A DNA stretch of 64,000 nt, from NCBI GenBank assembly GCA_965243605.1, contig CBDEVQ010000073.1, forward strand, positions 24,852-88,851. The letters are read 5' to 3'. The position numbers and the translations under genes are program-made. Positions 27,501-35,925 of this stretch are shown in pieces. The DNA comes from JBMYYR01 sp965243605. GTDB lineage: Bacteria; Bacteroidota; Bacteroidia; Flavobacteriales; CAJXXR01. Positions within the stretch are counted from its first letter, which is position 1, and every line of letters starts with the position of its first letter. Under the pieces are notes generated by a model. That model was not told where the DNA came from. It searched no databases and worked only from the letters and a program-made list of their open reading frames with translations.

Positions 27501-27669
27501 GGTTGTATTTCATGATATTAGAGATTTTACAGGAACGAGTAAAATTATTGTTCTTATTGTAATAGGTGTCATATTATTATCTGCTTCTTATGGTTATATT
27601 AGAATTAAAAATAAGTATTTACCTAAAGACATTGATTTAAGTAATAACAGTAATGATGAAGAGGATTGA
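24529..27669 (+). CDS. DUF2339 giant polytopic membrane protein with N-terminal zinc ribbon
   Basis: A 1046-aa protein. Residues 4-24 form a CxxC...CxxC zinc ribbon (CEHCNSINSTDNLFCYSC). Then come a coiled coil (about 40-70), a charged linker to about 180, and from about 200 to 1030 more than twenty hydrophobic helices, as in DUF2339 proteins (LIGGALTPFYLN, FFWIGTLYLV, LFWSIEAILLIVLGF). The function of the family is not known; a role in the cell envelope is often guessed. The gene overlaps the next lipoprotein gene by 17 bases, so the two are probably made together. Confidence 0.8.
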   Translation: MTISCEHCNSINSTDNLFCYSCETLLFSPQVTISKLLEAQEKMEQTHLSQLTILKSKIKRVEDYILNHAHKSSLEPKLLKEDNLQEKSVEPFVQEYSMKTISEIIEKPEPVVLKEIVTDRTDEKKDVLPSKSNIHSKPIQTEVKSTTGIKQVVVEERNTKTPNTPIHREPTEFQKQISQFFEPMFDGVDLVKQAFTRYKQEGKLPIVLMMIAGILAILVGFGYLMQRSFDQMGIYSGLVKVSFGFVFSFAIGFIGKRLYKKDVKYEEYSSALLSLMVILNYLLIYYVSNLSGFPVLSSGKIGFLLIVANTTLSILIAFKYETKIIAVLSLIGGALTPFYLNESGNPDFYFGYLWILLVAANFIAIRIKWFQLNYISFVLFLILVEGAVFTDASESTLFIGYIHLFAYLFFYITLFDKRQLKSTLTKNDLLILSGNLTVLLINIYNTVPDFFWIGTLYLVNGLIFMAFLAMRWKGISKSIKIGLFVTVGSFIGLAIPFLFGQALMGLFWSIEAILLIVLGFNFAMKSIRSEGYIVLSIALFKLFYSAILIVEQWGESIIHEGFLNYMVLGIIFSSLWFIGNKFEAQFTRFEKSLYGLFKEIIPIWLSSIVFIVSYDLFGYYGFNVMIIPMLGLIIWHYKFNTKEVESIGLFHLLFFIAAFIISTKQVNSYSFSDQLLYGKIGMLELVVLLWSLKLFYQKMGYMEKVKHQTIQIFRIVFFVLLPLIFIKQIFKHAQPYFPEAIWLGFLMSYGLHRKLKFPALLTEAHLLFLAAVGVNVAIYDVSGLILGIVVMIAIIIIEKGYLKSYFDTSNFRYFIVLMPYICIGFIGYIAIREDYDFKYSIYLIGLLLAAMAYFRDKLDLIYVTYRIAIRLSLLATFLCGSLFLADRPEFVQLLSMIALISFLGYILFLSKTDYIDKSKKTSLGINIVILQILVVLTYSLSILAMNFDLDGPLMTIFLLLHAICLLFFGLKTNRKSLNKGALLLFIITLIKVVFHDIRDFTGTSKIIVLIVIGVILLSASYGYIRIKNKYLPKDIDLSNNSNDEED

Positions 27670-28582
27670 TTTTAAATCGAGTTGTGTTTTGGTGTTATTA
27701 ATGTGTTTGTTTTCTTGTCAAGAAAATGAGAAAATAGATTCTATTGAATTGTTATTTGCACCTTCTTTTACTCATCATAGTCAGTTTATTATTGATTTGG
27801 AAGATGAAATATTAGTGTATTGTAATTACTTGAAGGATTTAGAGTATCCAAGTGATTATAACAAAAGTTCATTTGAAGTTAAAACATTCAAAATCCCCAA
27901 GAGTGATTTAAAAGCTTTTTTATATGATTTGAGAAAAGTAAATGTAGATTCTTTACATTATGATACGAATACTGTGTTAGATGGGATAAGAATGAAATTA
28001 GTACTGACAAATAGTAATGACAAATATATAAGCCCTTTATTAGCAAGTCCAATTCGTACAGAAAAAGGAGATGATATTTATAAAATGTTGGATCCCTTTT
28101 TTAACTTAGTTTATTCTACTGTTGATAATTATGATGATCATTTATACATAGAAGATGTTCAGAAATATTTCGATTACGACTTGCCTATTAAAAAAGTATC
28201 TAATAATCAACTAGAATATAGAGTTTGGGGGAATGTAATTGGGGCAGGTGAATCTGGGGTTCAATTGGTGAAATTTTTAGAGAAACTTTCAAATTCTGAG
28301 CCGATTTTATTTGATGTTAGGAATGGAAGTATAGATAATGAGGCTTGTGAGATATTTAAGAAATATAACAAAATAAAAAACTTGTATTTTTACGGATATA
28401 ACGGTGAAGAATCTTTGAAAGAAGTAGAGAATAGAATTAAAAATCAATTCATGACAAAATATAAGCATCCAGAGTTTTATGGAGAATTTGATCTTAAAGT
28501 AAAGTATAATTGGAAATCGCATGGTGTTCTTAATACGTATAGAACAAAAGAGCAGGCATTACAGTCTTTAAATGCTAAATGA
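27653..28582 (+). CDS. Hypothetical lipoprotein
   Basis: A 309-aa protein. The first 23 residues form a lipoprotein signal (VLLMCLFSC, Cys 23). The rest has no motif I recognise; it is acidic and rich in Asp and Tyr, with no membrane helix. It starts inside the end of the DUF2339 gene in another frame (ATG at 27653, with a second ATG at 27656). This overlap suggests translational coupling and a shared envelope task. The last codons lie within the arm of the terminator hairpin. Confidence 0.65.
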   Translation: MMKRIDFKSSCVLVLLMCLFSCQENEKIDSIELLFAPSFTHHSQFIIDLEDEILVYCNYLKDLEYPSDYNKSSFEVKTFKIPKSDLKAFLYDLRKVNVDSLHYDTNTVLDGIRMKLVLTNSNDKYISPLLASPIRTEKGDDIYKMLDPFFNLVYSTVDNYDDHLYIEDVQKYFDYDLPIKKVSNNQLEYRVWGNVIGAGESGVQLVKFLEKLSNSEPILFDVRNGSIDNEACEIFKKYNKIKNLYFYGYNGEESLKEVENRIKNQFMTKYKHPEFYGEFDLKVKYNWKSHGVLNTYRTKEQALQSLNAK

Positions 28583-28618
28583 GATAAGAGTAAGTCTCTT
28601 GTTTAGCATTTAAAGACT
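28563..28618. terminator. Long hairpin terminator overlapping the lipoprotein gene end
   Basis: Perfect 17-bp arms AGTCTTTAAATGCTAAA (28563-28579) and TTTAGCATTTAAAGACT (28602-28618), with an inner AAGAG/CTCTT stem, then TT. The left arm codes the last residues of the lipoprotein. The facing msrA gene ends 10 bases beyond it. Confidence 0.75.
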
Positions 28619-28628
28619 TTTAAGGTGT

Positions 28629-29273
28629 TTATTCTTTTAGTTTGGCATCAGGCTTAAGAAGATTAGGAAATGCTTTTTTAAAACGATTTAATCGTGGTAT
28701 AGAGACATTTTTAACATAAGGCTGGTTTGGGTGTAAACGCTCATAGTCTTGATGGTAATCTTCTGCGATATGAAATTTAGTAAAAGGAACAATTTCCGTA
28801 GCTACTTTTTCTTCACTTTGTTTATCAATAGACAGCTTTGCTTCTTCGGCTTTTTTCTTTTCACTTTCAGTTTTGTAGAAAATGATAGATCTGTATTGTG
28901 ATCCATAATCTGGATGTTGACCATTTACTGTAAATGGATTATGAGAGCCATAGTATACATTTAACAAAGTTGAATAATCAACTTTGTCAGGATCGTAATA
29001 TACTTTAACCGTTTCCGAATGACCAGTTTTACCAGTTCCTATACTTGAATATGTTGGTTTAGCCGTATGTCCTCCGGCATATCCAGACTCGGCTTCAACT
29101 ACACCTTCAACACTTTCAAATACAGCTTCAACACACCAAAAGCATCCACTAGCGAAATAGGCTGTTTTGTAATGTTCTAAATTAACCTGTTCTTTCTCTA
29201 TTGTTTTATGGTTGTTTTGTGCTGAACAAGCTATAAAAAAAGGTAATACAATTGCAATACATATATTTTTCAT
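28629..29273 (-). CDS. msrA: Peptide-methionine (S)-S-oxide reductase MsrA, exported lipoprotein form
   Basis: A 214-aa MsrA. After a lipoprotein-type signal (LPFFIACSAQ, Cys 16) it has the catalytic FASGCFWCVEAVFE motif, SGYAGGHTAKPTYSSI, GHSETVKVYYDP and HNPFTVNGQHPDYGSQYRS, all typical. It reduces methionine-S-sulfoxide in proteins. The signal places it outside the cytoplasm, where it would repair oxidised envelope proteins. It is monocistronic between two terminator-flanked units. Confidence 0.93.
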   Translation of the reverse strand: MKNICIAIVLPFFIACSAQNNHKTIEKEQVNLEHYKTAYFASGCFWCVEAVFESVEGVVEAESGYAGGHTAKPTYSSIGTGKTGHSETVKVYYDPDKVDYSTLLNVYYGSHNPFTVNGQHPDYGSQYRSIIFYKTESEKKKAEEAKLSIDKQSEEKVATEIVPFTKFHIAEDYHQDYERLHPNQPYVKNVSIPRLNRFKKAFPNLLKPDAKLKE

Positions 29274-29376
29274 CTTTTAATGTTTTAGTTTAATTGTTTA
29301 GACCTAAGAAAATGAAAAAACATACATAATCTAGATCATTTAGATGTTAAAATATGTTTTTAAGTATAATTCATAT

Positions 29377-30417
29377 CTATTTTTGAGCATAATATAAATC
29401 TTCAATAAGATACTTAATATTTAATTTTTCTGCCAATTCAATTCTATTCGAATGTAAAAAGGCTTTTAGTTGCTCGATAGTTGTAATGGAACTGGCATAA
29501 TCTATGGCCTTTAATTTATCTTGTAATTTCTCTAAATTATGTATTGAATTTGTCTCAATTACACGTTCAGAAGTATTGTAAAATCCGTCAATGTAAAATA
29601 TGTAATCTAAATGCTCTTTAAAGTTTTTAAGCTCCAATTCTAATTTTAAGTATTCAGCGTGTATTTGTTTGTCAATAAGTTCTAAATCACTTGTATTAAG
29701 TTCTATGTTTTTTGAAGGATTTATTTTATAATTAAAAGCCAACAATTCGTAAAATTTTTGTTGTTCCCAAATGTGATTAAGTTCTTTAATTTTAGAATCA
29801 TTACCTTCCGAATTAGACCATAATAAGTCTGGGTGAATTTGCTTCAATAGTGATTTGTATACTTTTTTAAATGTATTGACTGATTCTTTAAGAAGATCTT
29901 CTTTAACGTCTTTTTCTTCAGAATATTGAGGTAATTCATTGGGGAAAGTATCAGCTTCAATAGATTCAACTTCTTCAGATGGATTAATGCTAGGCGTATG
30001 AGAATAATTATTTATTTGTAATTCTATTGGTGCAATATGGTCTAAAGAAAGGTTCATGTCTTGATACATTTCTAATTCATATTTTAGAATTGAATATAAT
30101 AACTCCTTCTCCCAGATTTCGGAAAGCTCATCATTAATCAGAAATTGAGAGTGTGTTTTAATATAAGTACTCCATTTTATTTCGAGTTTAGATTTTATAG
30201 ATCCACAAATTGTATTGTAAATATTTTTGGTGTTTTCTAGTTTTTGATTCTCGTTGTTAATAGAGCGCTTAAGTTGATCAATTTCTTTAACATGACGTAT
30301 TATTTTAGACTTCATCTTTTTATCTTTAGAAGTCGCAGTAGGCACTAAATTAAGGGTGAATTTTTTTGAAGGTTTTGATGTTGAAATAACATTACCAAAA
30401 AGATCTGTTTGTGACAT
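29377..30417 (-). CDS. J-domain-like protein (degenerate DnaJ domain)
   Basis: A 346-aa soluble protein. The N-terminal 150 residues are Lys/Glu-rich and predicted helical. Around residues 185-200 lies FKKVYKSLLKQIHPDLLW, which has the HPD tripeptide at the right distance from a basic helix, as in J domains that stimulate DnaK. The following helix (KIKELNHIWEQQKFYELLAF) fits helix III. Usual DnaJ Gly/Phe and zinc regions are absent. It may be a specialised Hsp70 co-chaperone, inferred from the motif only. The gene stands 11 bases after the outer-membrane protein gene, on the same strand. Confidence 0.6.
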   Translation of the reverse strand: MSQTDLFGNVISTSKPSKKFTLNLVPTATSKDKKMKSKIIRHVKEIDQLKRSINNENQKLENTKNIYNTICGSIKSKLEIKWSTYIKTHSQFLINDELSEIWEKELLYSILKYELEMYQDMNLSLDHIAPIELQINNYSHTPSINPSEEVESIEADTFPNELPQYSEEKDVKEDLLKESVNTFKKVYKSLLKQIHPDLLWSNSEGNDSKIKELNHIWEQQKFYELLAFNYKINPSKNIELNTSDLELIDKQIHAEYLKLELELKNFKEHLDYIFYIDGFYNTSERVIETNSIHNLEKLQDKLKAIDYASSITTIEQLKAFLHSNRIELAEKLNIKYLIEDLYYAQK

Positions 30418-30428
30418 AATAATTCGAT

Positions 30429-31199
30429 TTATCCAAATGTATAAATTAATCCATTCGTTAATTTATATTGAGTTTTAGGAATACCTAATGCAGGATGATT
30501 ATCATAACTCATTGTAAATTGAACATTAAAAGCTAGATTCTTAATGATTTTAAAAACAATTTTGGAATCATTAGACCATCTTAAATCTGAAAAGTCATCT
30601 GCTTTAGGTTGAAAGTAGGTGGTGCTAACGATAGAAATTCCATCTTTAGGAAATAAACTAAATGATAGATATGCACTAATTCTAATATCATTATGTTTAA
30701 CCTGCTCAAGGTCACTATCAATACGTTCCCATTCTTTCATAATTAATGTCCCAGCATAAAATTTATAATTTTCAGAATTGTTTAATTTAAACCGTGGACC
30801 AAAACCTAATAGCCTTCTATATTTTATTTTTGAAATTTCATCAAATTGATTTTGAACAAATACTTCAGCTCTAATTTTTTCACTTAGCTTATAATTATAT
30901 CTAAAATGTAAAATTCCTTTACTTACAATTTTGTTCGAGTTGGATTCTTTAAAATTATAATCTCCAATGATTAAAGACAGGTGTTTATTGTTCTTATACT
31001 GAAGTCTTGTTCTATTTGATACAAGTACAAATGAGTTTTTGTTTTCTATAAGTTGAACACTAAGATTTGTATTTCCGGACCATTTTGTGTCTTTATTTAT
31101 TTTTCGCATAGATTCAATATTTAAAATCTGAGCTTGCCCTATTGAGGATAGTAATAGAAAAAATACTAGAATTGATCTTGAAATAGTTGTCTTAAACAT
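30429..31199 (-). CDS. Predicted outer-membrane protein (DUF481/DUF2490-like barrel)
   Basis: A 256-aa protein with a signal peptide (residues 1-23, ending IGQAQ) and alternating beta-strand patterns (WSGNTNLSVQLIENKNSFVLVSNRTRLQYK quoted in part, FRYNYKLSEKIRAEVFVQNQFDE, LLGFGPRFKL). The C-terminal residue is Gly after YTFG, near the aromatic ending typical of barrels. It resembles DUF481 or DUF2490 proteins of this phylum. No substrate can be inferred. It precedes the J-domain-like gene by 11 bases. Confidence 0.6.
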   Translation of the reverse strand: MFKTTISRSILVFFLLLSSIGQAQILNIESMRKINKDTKWSGNTNLSVQLIENKNSFVLVSNRTRLQYKNNKHLSLIIGDYNFKESNSNKIVSKGILHFRYNYKLSEKIRAEVFVQNQFDEISKIKYRRLLGFGPRFKLNNSENYKFYAGTLIMKEWERIDSDLEQVKHNDIRISAYLSFSLFPKDGISIVSTTYFQPKADDFSDLRWSNDSKIVFKIIKNLAFNVQFTMSYDNHPALGIPKTQYKLTNGLIYTFG

Positions 31200-31351
31200 A
31201 AATTGTAATGGCTTTTGGTTAAAATTTGTGCAAAAGTAATTTATGATTACGAATTAGGAAGATGATAATTCAAATTAATTTGAATTAATAGCATAAATTA
31301 AGACATACGATCTTTTGCCTTTTCACGTTAGAATTAAAATCTAAATCTAAT

Positions 31352-31564
31352 ATGATGAAAAAGAAACAGCTATTAGCAATTTTAAGTTTGTCTATTTTAC
31401 TCTCAGTTACAGGCTTTATTTTGGATTATAAGGAAAGAGTAGATGATGTATTATTAAATGTTTTTGAAATAACGATGATGTCCATTTTGATATTTGGAGT
31501 AATCACGGTTTTGTATTTTGCGATACATTATTTACGTAAAGGTTTTCGTTTACTTTTAAAGTAA
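31352..31564 (+). CDS. Small two-helix membrane protein, hypothetical
   Basis: A 70-aa ORF with two hydrophobic helices (residues 7-24 and 38-60), basic ends and no recognised family. It starts ATGATG at 31352, is followed 26 bases later by a strong terminator, and sits in a gap otherwise empty. These support a real gene, though a short one. Confidence 0.5.
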   Translation: MMKKKQLLAILSLSILLSVTGFILDYKERVDDVLLNVFEITMMSILIFGVITVLYFAIHYLRKGFRLLLK

Positions 31565-31590
31565 ACCAATTCTTATACTATCTAAGTACA

Positions 31591-31634
31591 ATAAAAAAGC
31601 CTTTAAATAATATATTATTTAAAGGCTTTTTTAT
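31591..31634. terminator. Bidirectional terminator before secA end
   Basis: A perfect 44-bp palindrome centred at 31612/31613, core AAAAAAGCCTTTAAATAATA. It separates the small membrane protein gene from the convergent secA. Confidence 0.85.
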
Positions 31635-31656
31635 AAAAGATTAAAGTGTAATTAAA

Positions 31657-34600
31657 TTATACTTTACCGTGACATTGTTTGTATTTTTTACCACTTCCGC
31701 AAGGGCAAGGTTCATTACGTCCTACTTTATCACTTTTAGCTTGAGCAGGTTTAGCTGGTCCTTCGTTACGGTTAGTAGCTAATGTTCTTGGGTCTGGCCC
31801 TTCATTAACTACAGATTGAGAACTTGAAGATACCCATCCCGAGTTAGAGTTTTGAGCTTGACCTTGAGATTTAGGTTGTGGTTTCGATGTTTCAACAACA
31901 ACTTCTTCTAATTCAACTTCTTTAGGTTGTTGAGGTTGGTCTTGTTGAGGTTGTTCTTGTCTAGCAGGTAATTCTGCTTTTGATAAGAATGAAATAATAT
32001 CTCTATTTACTTCAGTTAACATGCTAGTAAATAAGTTGAACGATTCCATCTTATAAATTAATAATGGATCTTTTTGTTCATATACTGCATTTTGTACTGA
32101 TGATTTTAGAGAGTCCATTTCACGTAAGTGTACTTTCCAAGCTTCATCAATGATGGCAAGAGAAATAGATTTTTCTAAATCTGTAATAATCTCTTTACCT
32201 CCAGATTCAAATGCTTTTTCAATATTTACTTTAATTTGAATACCTTTTTGTCCATCAGTAAATGGAATCATCATATCTTCAAATTGAGCATTCTCATCGT
32301 TATGAATATGTGTTACAATAGGCATTGCTTGATCACAAATTCTTACAATTTTATCTTGGTAATGCTCTAGAGCAGCCTTATAAAGTGACTGTGTTAATTC
32401 AGGTGCTTTTATAGAAGTAAATTCATCTTCAGTAAAAGGAGATGTAATTGCAAAATAACGAATTAGTTCTAATTTAAACCCTTCAAAATCATTAACTGGT
32501 TTAAACGTATTAATAAGTAATTCAGATGTATCTTGGAATGTGTTTGCAATATCTACGGCTAAACGTTCTCCGAATAATGCATGACGACGTCTCTTGTAAA
32601 TAACTTCACGTTGAGAATTAATTGCATCATCATATTCTAATAAACGCTTACGTACACCAAAGTTGTTTTCTTCAACTTTCATTTGAGCTTTCTCAATAGA
32701 TTTAGTGATCATAGAGTGTTGGATAACTTCTCCTTCCTCCATTTTCATTCTATCCATCATTTTAGCAATACGTTCAGAACCAAATAAACGCATTAGTTTA
32801 TCTTCTAAAGAGATAAAGAATTGAGAAGATCCTGGATCACCTTGACGACCAGCACGTCCTCTTAACTGACGGTCAACACGTCTAGAATCATGACGTTCTG
32901 TACCAATTATTGCTAATCCTCCATTGGTCTTAACTTCAGGAGAAAGTTTAATATCGGTACCACGACCAGCCATATTGGTTGCAATAGTAACAGCTCCGGC
33001 TGCACCAGCATTGGCTACAATTTCAGCTTCTCTTTCGTGATACTTGGCGTTAAGTACATTATGCTGAATACCTTTCATTTTTAAGAAACGAGAAAGTAAT
33101 TCAGAAATATCTACAGATGTAGTACCTACTAATACTGGACGTCCTTGCTTTGTAAGAATTTCAATTTCGTCTACAACGGCATTATATTTTTCTCTATTGG
33201 TTTTATATACCTTATCCTCATTGTCTAAACGAGCAATAGGACGATTGGTTGGTATAATTACAACATCCAATTCGTAGATATCCCAAAGTTCTTTTGCTTC
33301 TGTTTCCGCTGTACCTGTCATACCAGATAACTTATTGTACATACGGAAATAGTTTTGTAAAGTTACTGTGGCAAACGTTTGAGTTGCAGCCTCAATATTT
33401 ACATTTTCTTTAGCTTCAATAGCTTGGTGAAGTCCATCAGAATAACGACGACCTTCCATAATACGACCAGTTTGTTCGTCAACAATTTTAACTTTGTTGT
33501 CCATAACAACATACTCAACATCCTTTTCAAAAAGGGCATAAGCACGTAATAACTGATTCATTGAGTGTATACGTTCACTCTTTACAGAGAAATCACGAAG
33601 AATTTCATCTTTCGCTTTTATTGATTCTTCATCTTCTTTACCATCATACTGATTTAAAGATGTACTTAAGTCAGGTAATACAAAGAAAGAAGAATCGTCA
33701 ACATATCTACTTAAAAGGTCAATCCCTTTATCGGTAAGTTCAATTTGATTGTTCTTTTCTTCAATTGTAAAATAAAGTTCATCATCAATAATATGCATTT
33801 CCTTATTTTGGTCTTGCATATAGAAATTCTCTGTTTTTTGAAGAATGGTTTTCATACCATCTTCACTTAAGAATTTAATTAATGATTTTGTTCTAGGAAG
33901 TCCTCTAAAAGCACGAAGTAATTTTACACCTCCATCTTTTTCATCGCCAGAAGAAAGTAATTTTTTAGATTCAGCAAGTTCAGAATTAACTAACTTTTTC
34001 TGAGCATTAACTAAAACATCTACATGAGATTTTAATAACTCAAATTGTTGATTATCTCCATTTGGTACTGGTCCAGAAATAATTAATGGTGTACGAGCAT
34101 CATCAATTAATACAGAATCGACCTCATCCACAATGGCATAATTATGCTTACGTTGAACTAAATCTTCTGGACGTCTTGACATGTTATCACGTAAGTAATC
34201 AAATCCAAATTCATTATTTGTTCCGTAAGTAATATCTGCATTATATGCCTTTTTACGTTCAGGACTATTAGGTTGATGATTATCAATACAATCTACAGAC
34301 ATTCCATGGAACTGGAATAATGGAGCCATCCAATCTCTATCTCGCGTTGCTAAGTAATTGTTTACCGTTACAACGTGAACACCTTTTTCGGTTAATGCAT
34401 TAATATAAACAGGAAGAGTTGCAACTAAAGTTTTACCTTCACCCGTTTGCATTTCGGCTGCTTTTCCAGAGTGTAATACCTTACCACCAATTAACTGAAC
34501 ATCGAAATGAACCATGTCCCATTTAATTTGGTTACCACCTGCTTCCCAAGTTGTATTCCAAATGGCTTCGTTACCATTTAAGTTTACGTAGTTATTTTCA

Positions 34601-35025
34601 GCGGCAATATCTTTATCCATTTCCGACGCTGTAACTGCAACAGTTTCGCTTCCAGCAAAACGACGAGCAGTTTCTTTAATAACAGCAAAGGCCTGAGGTA
34701 AGATATCTTCTAAAACCTTTTCAGATTTTTCATAAGACTCTTTTTCTAGAGAATCAATTTGACGGTAAATGTCTTCTTTCTTCTCGATATTTTCTTCAGA
34801 TTCAGCTTGCTGGTTTAAATCAACAATTTGGCTTTCGATATCTTTAACCGCTAATTTAATAGCTTGTTTAAATTCAATGGTTTTATGACGAAGGTCGTCA
34901 TTTGAGATCGACTTTAATTTTTCGAACTCGGTGTTAACCAATTCAATAACTGGTTTTATTTCTTTAATATCTCTATCTGTTTTTGAACCAAACAATTTAG
35001 AAACTAATTTATCTACAAAACTCAT
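31657..35025 (-). CDS. secA: Preprotein translocase ATPase SecA
   Basis: A 1122-aa SecA, the motor that pushes preproteins through SecYEG. Motifs: MQTGEGKTL (Walker A), VDEVDSVLIDDARTPLIISG (Walker B region), TNMAGRGTDIKL and the ERHDSRRVDRQLRGRAGRQGDPG helicase motif. The C-terminus has a zinc finger (NEPCPCGSGKKYKQCHG) after a Gln/Pro-rich linker. The protein is longer than E. coli SecA (about 900 aa), mainly by insertions in the first half, which is usual for this phylum. A TATTTTTG box at 35052-35059 on the minus strand lies 26 bases before the ATG. Confidence 0.96.
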   Translation of the reverse strand: MSFVDKLVSKLFGSKTDRDIKEIKPVIELVNTEFEKLKSISNDDLRHKTIEFKQAIKLAVKDIESQIVDLNQQAESEENIEKKEDIYRQIDSLEKESYEKSEKVLEDILPQAFAVIKETARRFAGSETVAVTASEMDKDIAAENNYVNLNGNEAIWNTTWEAGGNQIKWDMVHFDVQLIGGKVLHSGKAAEMQTGEGKTLVATLPVYINALTEKGVHVVTVNNYLATRDRDWMAPLFQFHGMSVDCIDNHQPNSPERKKAYNADITYGTNNEFGFDYLRDNMSRRPEDLVQRKHNYAIVDEVDSVLIDDARTPLIISGPVPNGDNQQFELLKSHVDVLVNAQKKLVNSELAESKKLLSSGDEKDGGVKLLRAFRGLPRTKSLIKFLSEDGMKTILQKTENFYMQDQNKEMHIIDDELYFTIEEKNNQIELTDKGIDLLSRYVDDSSFFVLPDLSTSLNQYDGKEDEESIKAKDEILRDFSVKSERIHSMNQLLRAYALFEKDVEYVVMDNKVKIVDEQTGRIMEGRRYSDGLHQAIEAKENVNIEAATQTFATVTLQNYFRMYNKLSGMTGTAETEAKELWDIYELDVVIIPTNRPIARLDNEDKVYKTNREKYNAVVDEIEILTKQGRPVLVGTTSVDISELLSRFLKMKGIQHNVLNAKYHEREAEIVANAGAAGAVTIATNMAGRGTDIKLSPEVKTNGGLAIIGTERHDSRRVDRQLRGRAGRQGDPGSSQFFISLEDKLMRLFGSERIAKMMDRMKMEEGEVIQHSMITKSIEKAQMKVEENNFGVRKRLLEYDDAINSQREVIYKRRRHALFGERLAVDIANTFQDTSELLINTFKPVNDFEGFKLELIRYFAITSPFTEDEFTSIKAPELTQSLYKAALEHYQDKIVRICDQAMPIVTHIHNDENAQFEDMMIPFTDGQKGIQIKVNIEKAFESGGKEIITDLEKSISLAIIDEAWKVHLREMDSLKSSVQNAVYEQKDPLLIYKMESFNLFTSMLTEVNRDIISFLSKAELPARQEQPQQDQPQQPKEVELEEVVVETSKPQPKSQGQAQNSNSGWVSSSSQSVVNEGPDPRTLATNRNEGPAKPAQAKSDKVGRNEPCPCGSGKKYKQCHGKV

Positions 35026-35179
35026 GCGTTTTATTTTGATTTTAGAACAAACAAAAATACATTATTTGTCTATTATTAAAAGCTTTTATTGGAGAAATGT
35101 TCAGCTCAAAAAAGAGACCATTTGTTAACTTTTTCCAAAATTGGCAGATTAAACGACAAAACGACCATTTTAGGTGAGC

Positions 35180-35201
35180 TTGTCAATTGTTATTTTGACA
35201 A
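35180..35201. promoter_or_regulatory. Inverted repeat upstream of secA
   Basis: TTGTCAA (35180-35186) and TTGACAA (35195-35201) form a symmetric site with an 8-base spacer, about 155 bases upstream of the secA start in a 221-bp gap. It is too short of GC to be a terminator. A regulator-binding site is possible; no regulator is known. Confidence 0.25.
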
Positions 35202-35246
35202 AATGGACACTTTAAAAACTCTATAATATTCAAATTAATAAATTGA

Positions 35247-35756
35247 TTATAGGTTAAGATCAAGTTGTTTTGGAGTTAATAAAAAATCAATATTAACTTT
35301 ATCAATAGATATGTTTTTCCAATTGTTGTTGTCGAATTTTAGAGCTAAAACTGCGCAAGTAGGGAAATGATAAATTTCTCCTTCAGAAATATACCTCGCA
35401 ATATTTTCAAAGGTCGAATTATGACCAAAAACGGCGACAGAATTAATCGAATTAGGAAGCTGTTGAAGGGTGTCAAAGATAACAGATCCAGAATTAGAAA
35501 AGGTGTAAAAATCGTTAGATATTTCTATGTTTTCAATTTTATATTGAAGGATGGTCGATAAAATTTGTGCCGTGGATAAGGCTCTGGTTGCTGGGCTTGA
35601 GATCATTTTATCGAACAGGATATTCTTTTTTAACAATGCTTGTCCAATACAGGAAGCCGATTGATACCCTCTTTTATTCAAAGGACGATGTTTATCATCT
35701 AATTCAGGGAATTTCCAACTTGATTTGGCGTGTCTTATTATATAGATTGTTTTCAT
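35247..35756 (-). CDS. sixA: SixA-like histidine phosphatase
   Basis: A 169-aa histidine phosphatase superfamily member. IIRHAKSSW near residue 5 gives the RHG-type catalytic motif, followed by RPLNKRGYQSA, ISSPATRALSTAQIL (second Arg) and VAVFGHNSTFENIARYI (second His). Small single-domain forms of this kind are named SixA for dephosphorylation of phosphohistidine. The true substrate here is unknown. It is divergent from dnaN and has no operon partner. Confidence 0.85.
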   Translation of the reverse strand: MKTIYIIRHAKSSWKFPELDDKHRPLNKRGYQSASCIGQALLKKNILFDKMISSPATRALSTAQILSTILQYKIENIEISNDFYTFSNSGSVIFDTLQQLPNSINSVAVFGHNSTFENIARYISEGEIYHFPTCAVLALKFDNNNWKNISIDKVNIDFLLTPKQLDLNL

Positions 35757-35884
35757 TGTAGGTTTATGGGTTAGAAGGGAATATTTAACTGAATTTGTTT
35801 CTTGTAATAGGAAATATCTATTACAATGTGGAAAAGTAGAAATTTAATACTAAAAATCACCGTGTAAAACATAAAAAAGAATCT

Positions 35885-35892
35885 TATATTTG
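35885..35892 (+). promoter_or_regulatory. -7 box of dnaN promoter
   Basis: TATATTTG, matching TAnnTTTG, lies 33 bases before the dnaN ATG. No clear -33 TTTG is visible at the right distance. Confidence 0.45.
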
Positions 35893-35925
35893 CTCCTTAC
35901 ATAACGGAATAATTTAGCGATATCT

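Noticed and set aside
28307..28522. Minus-strand ORF inside the lipoprotein gene
   Set aside because: Antisense shadow with no start context or family.
31591..31634. Possible attachment site or phage integration repeat
   Set aside because: The perfect palindrome has T-tails and lies between convergent gene ends, so a bidirectional terminator explains it.
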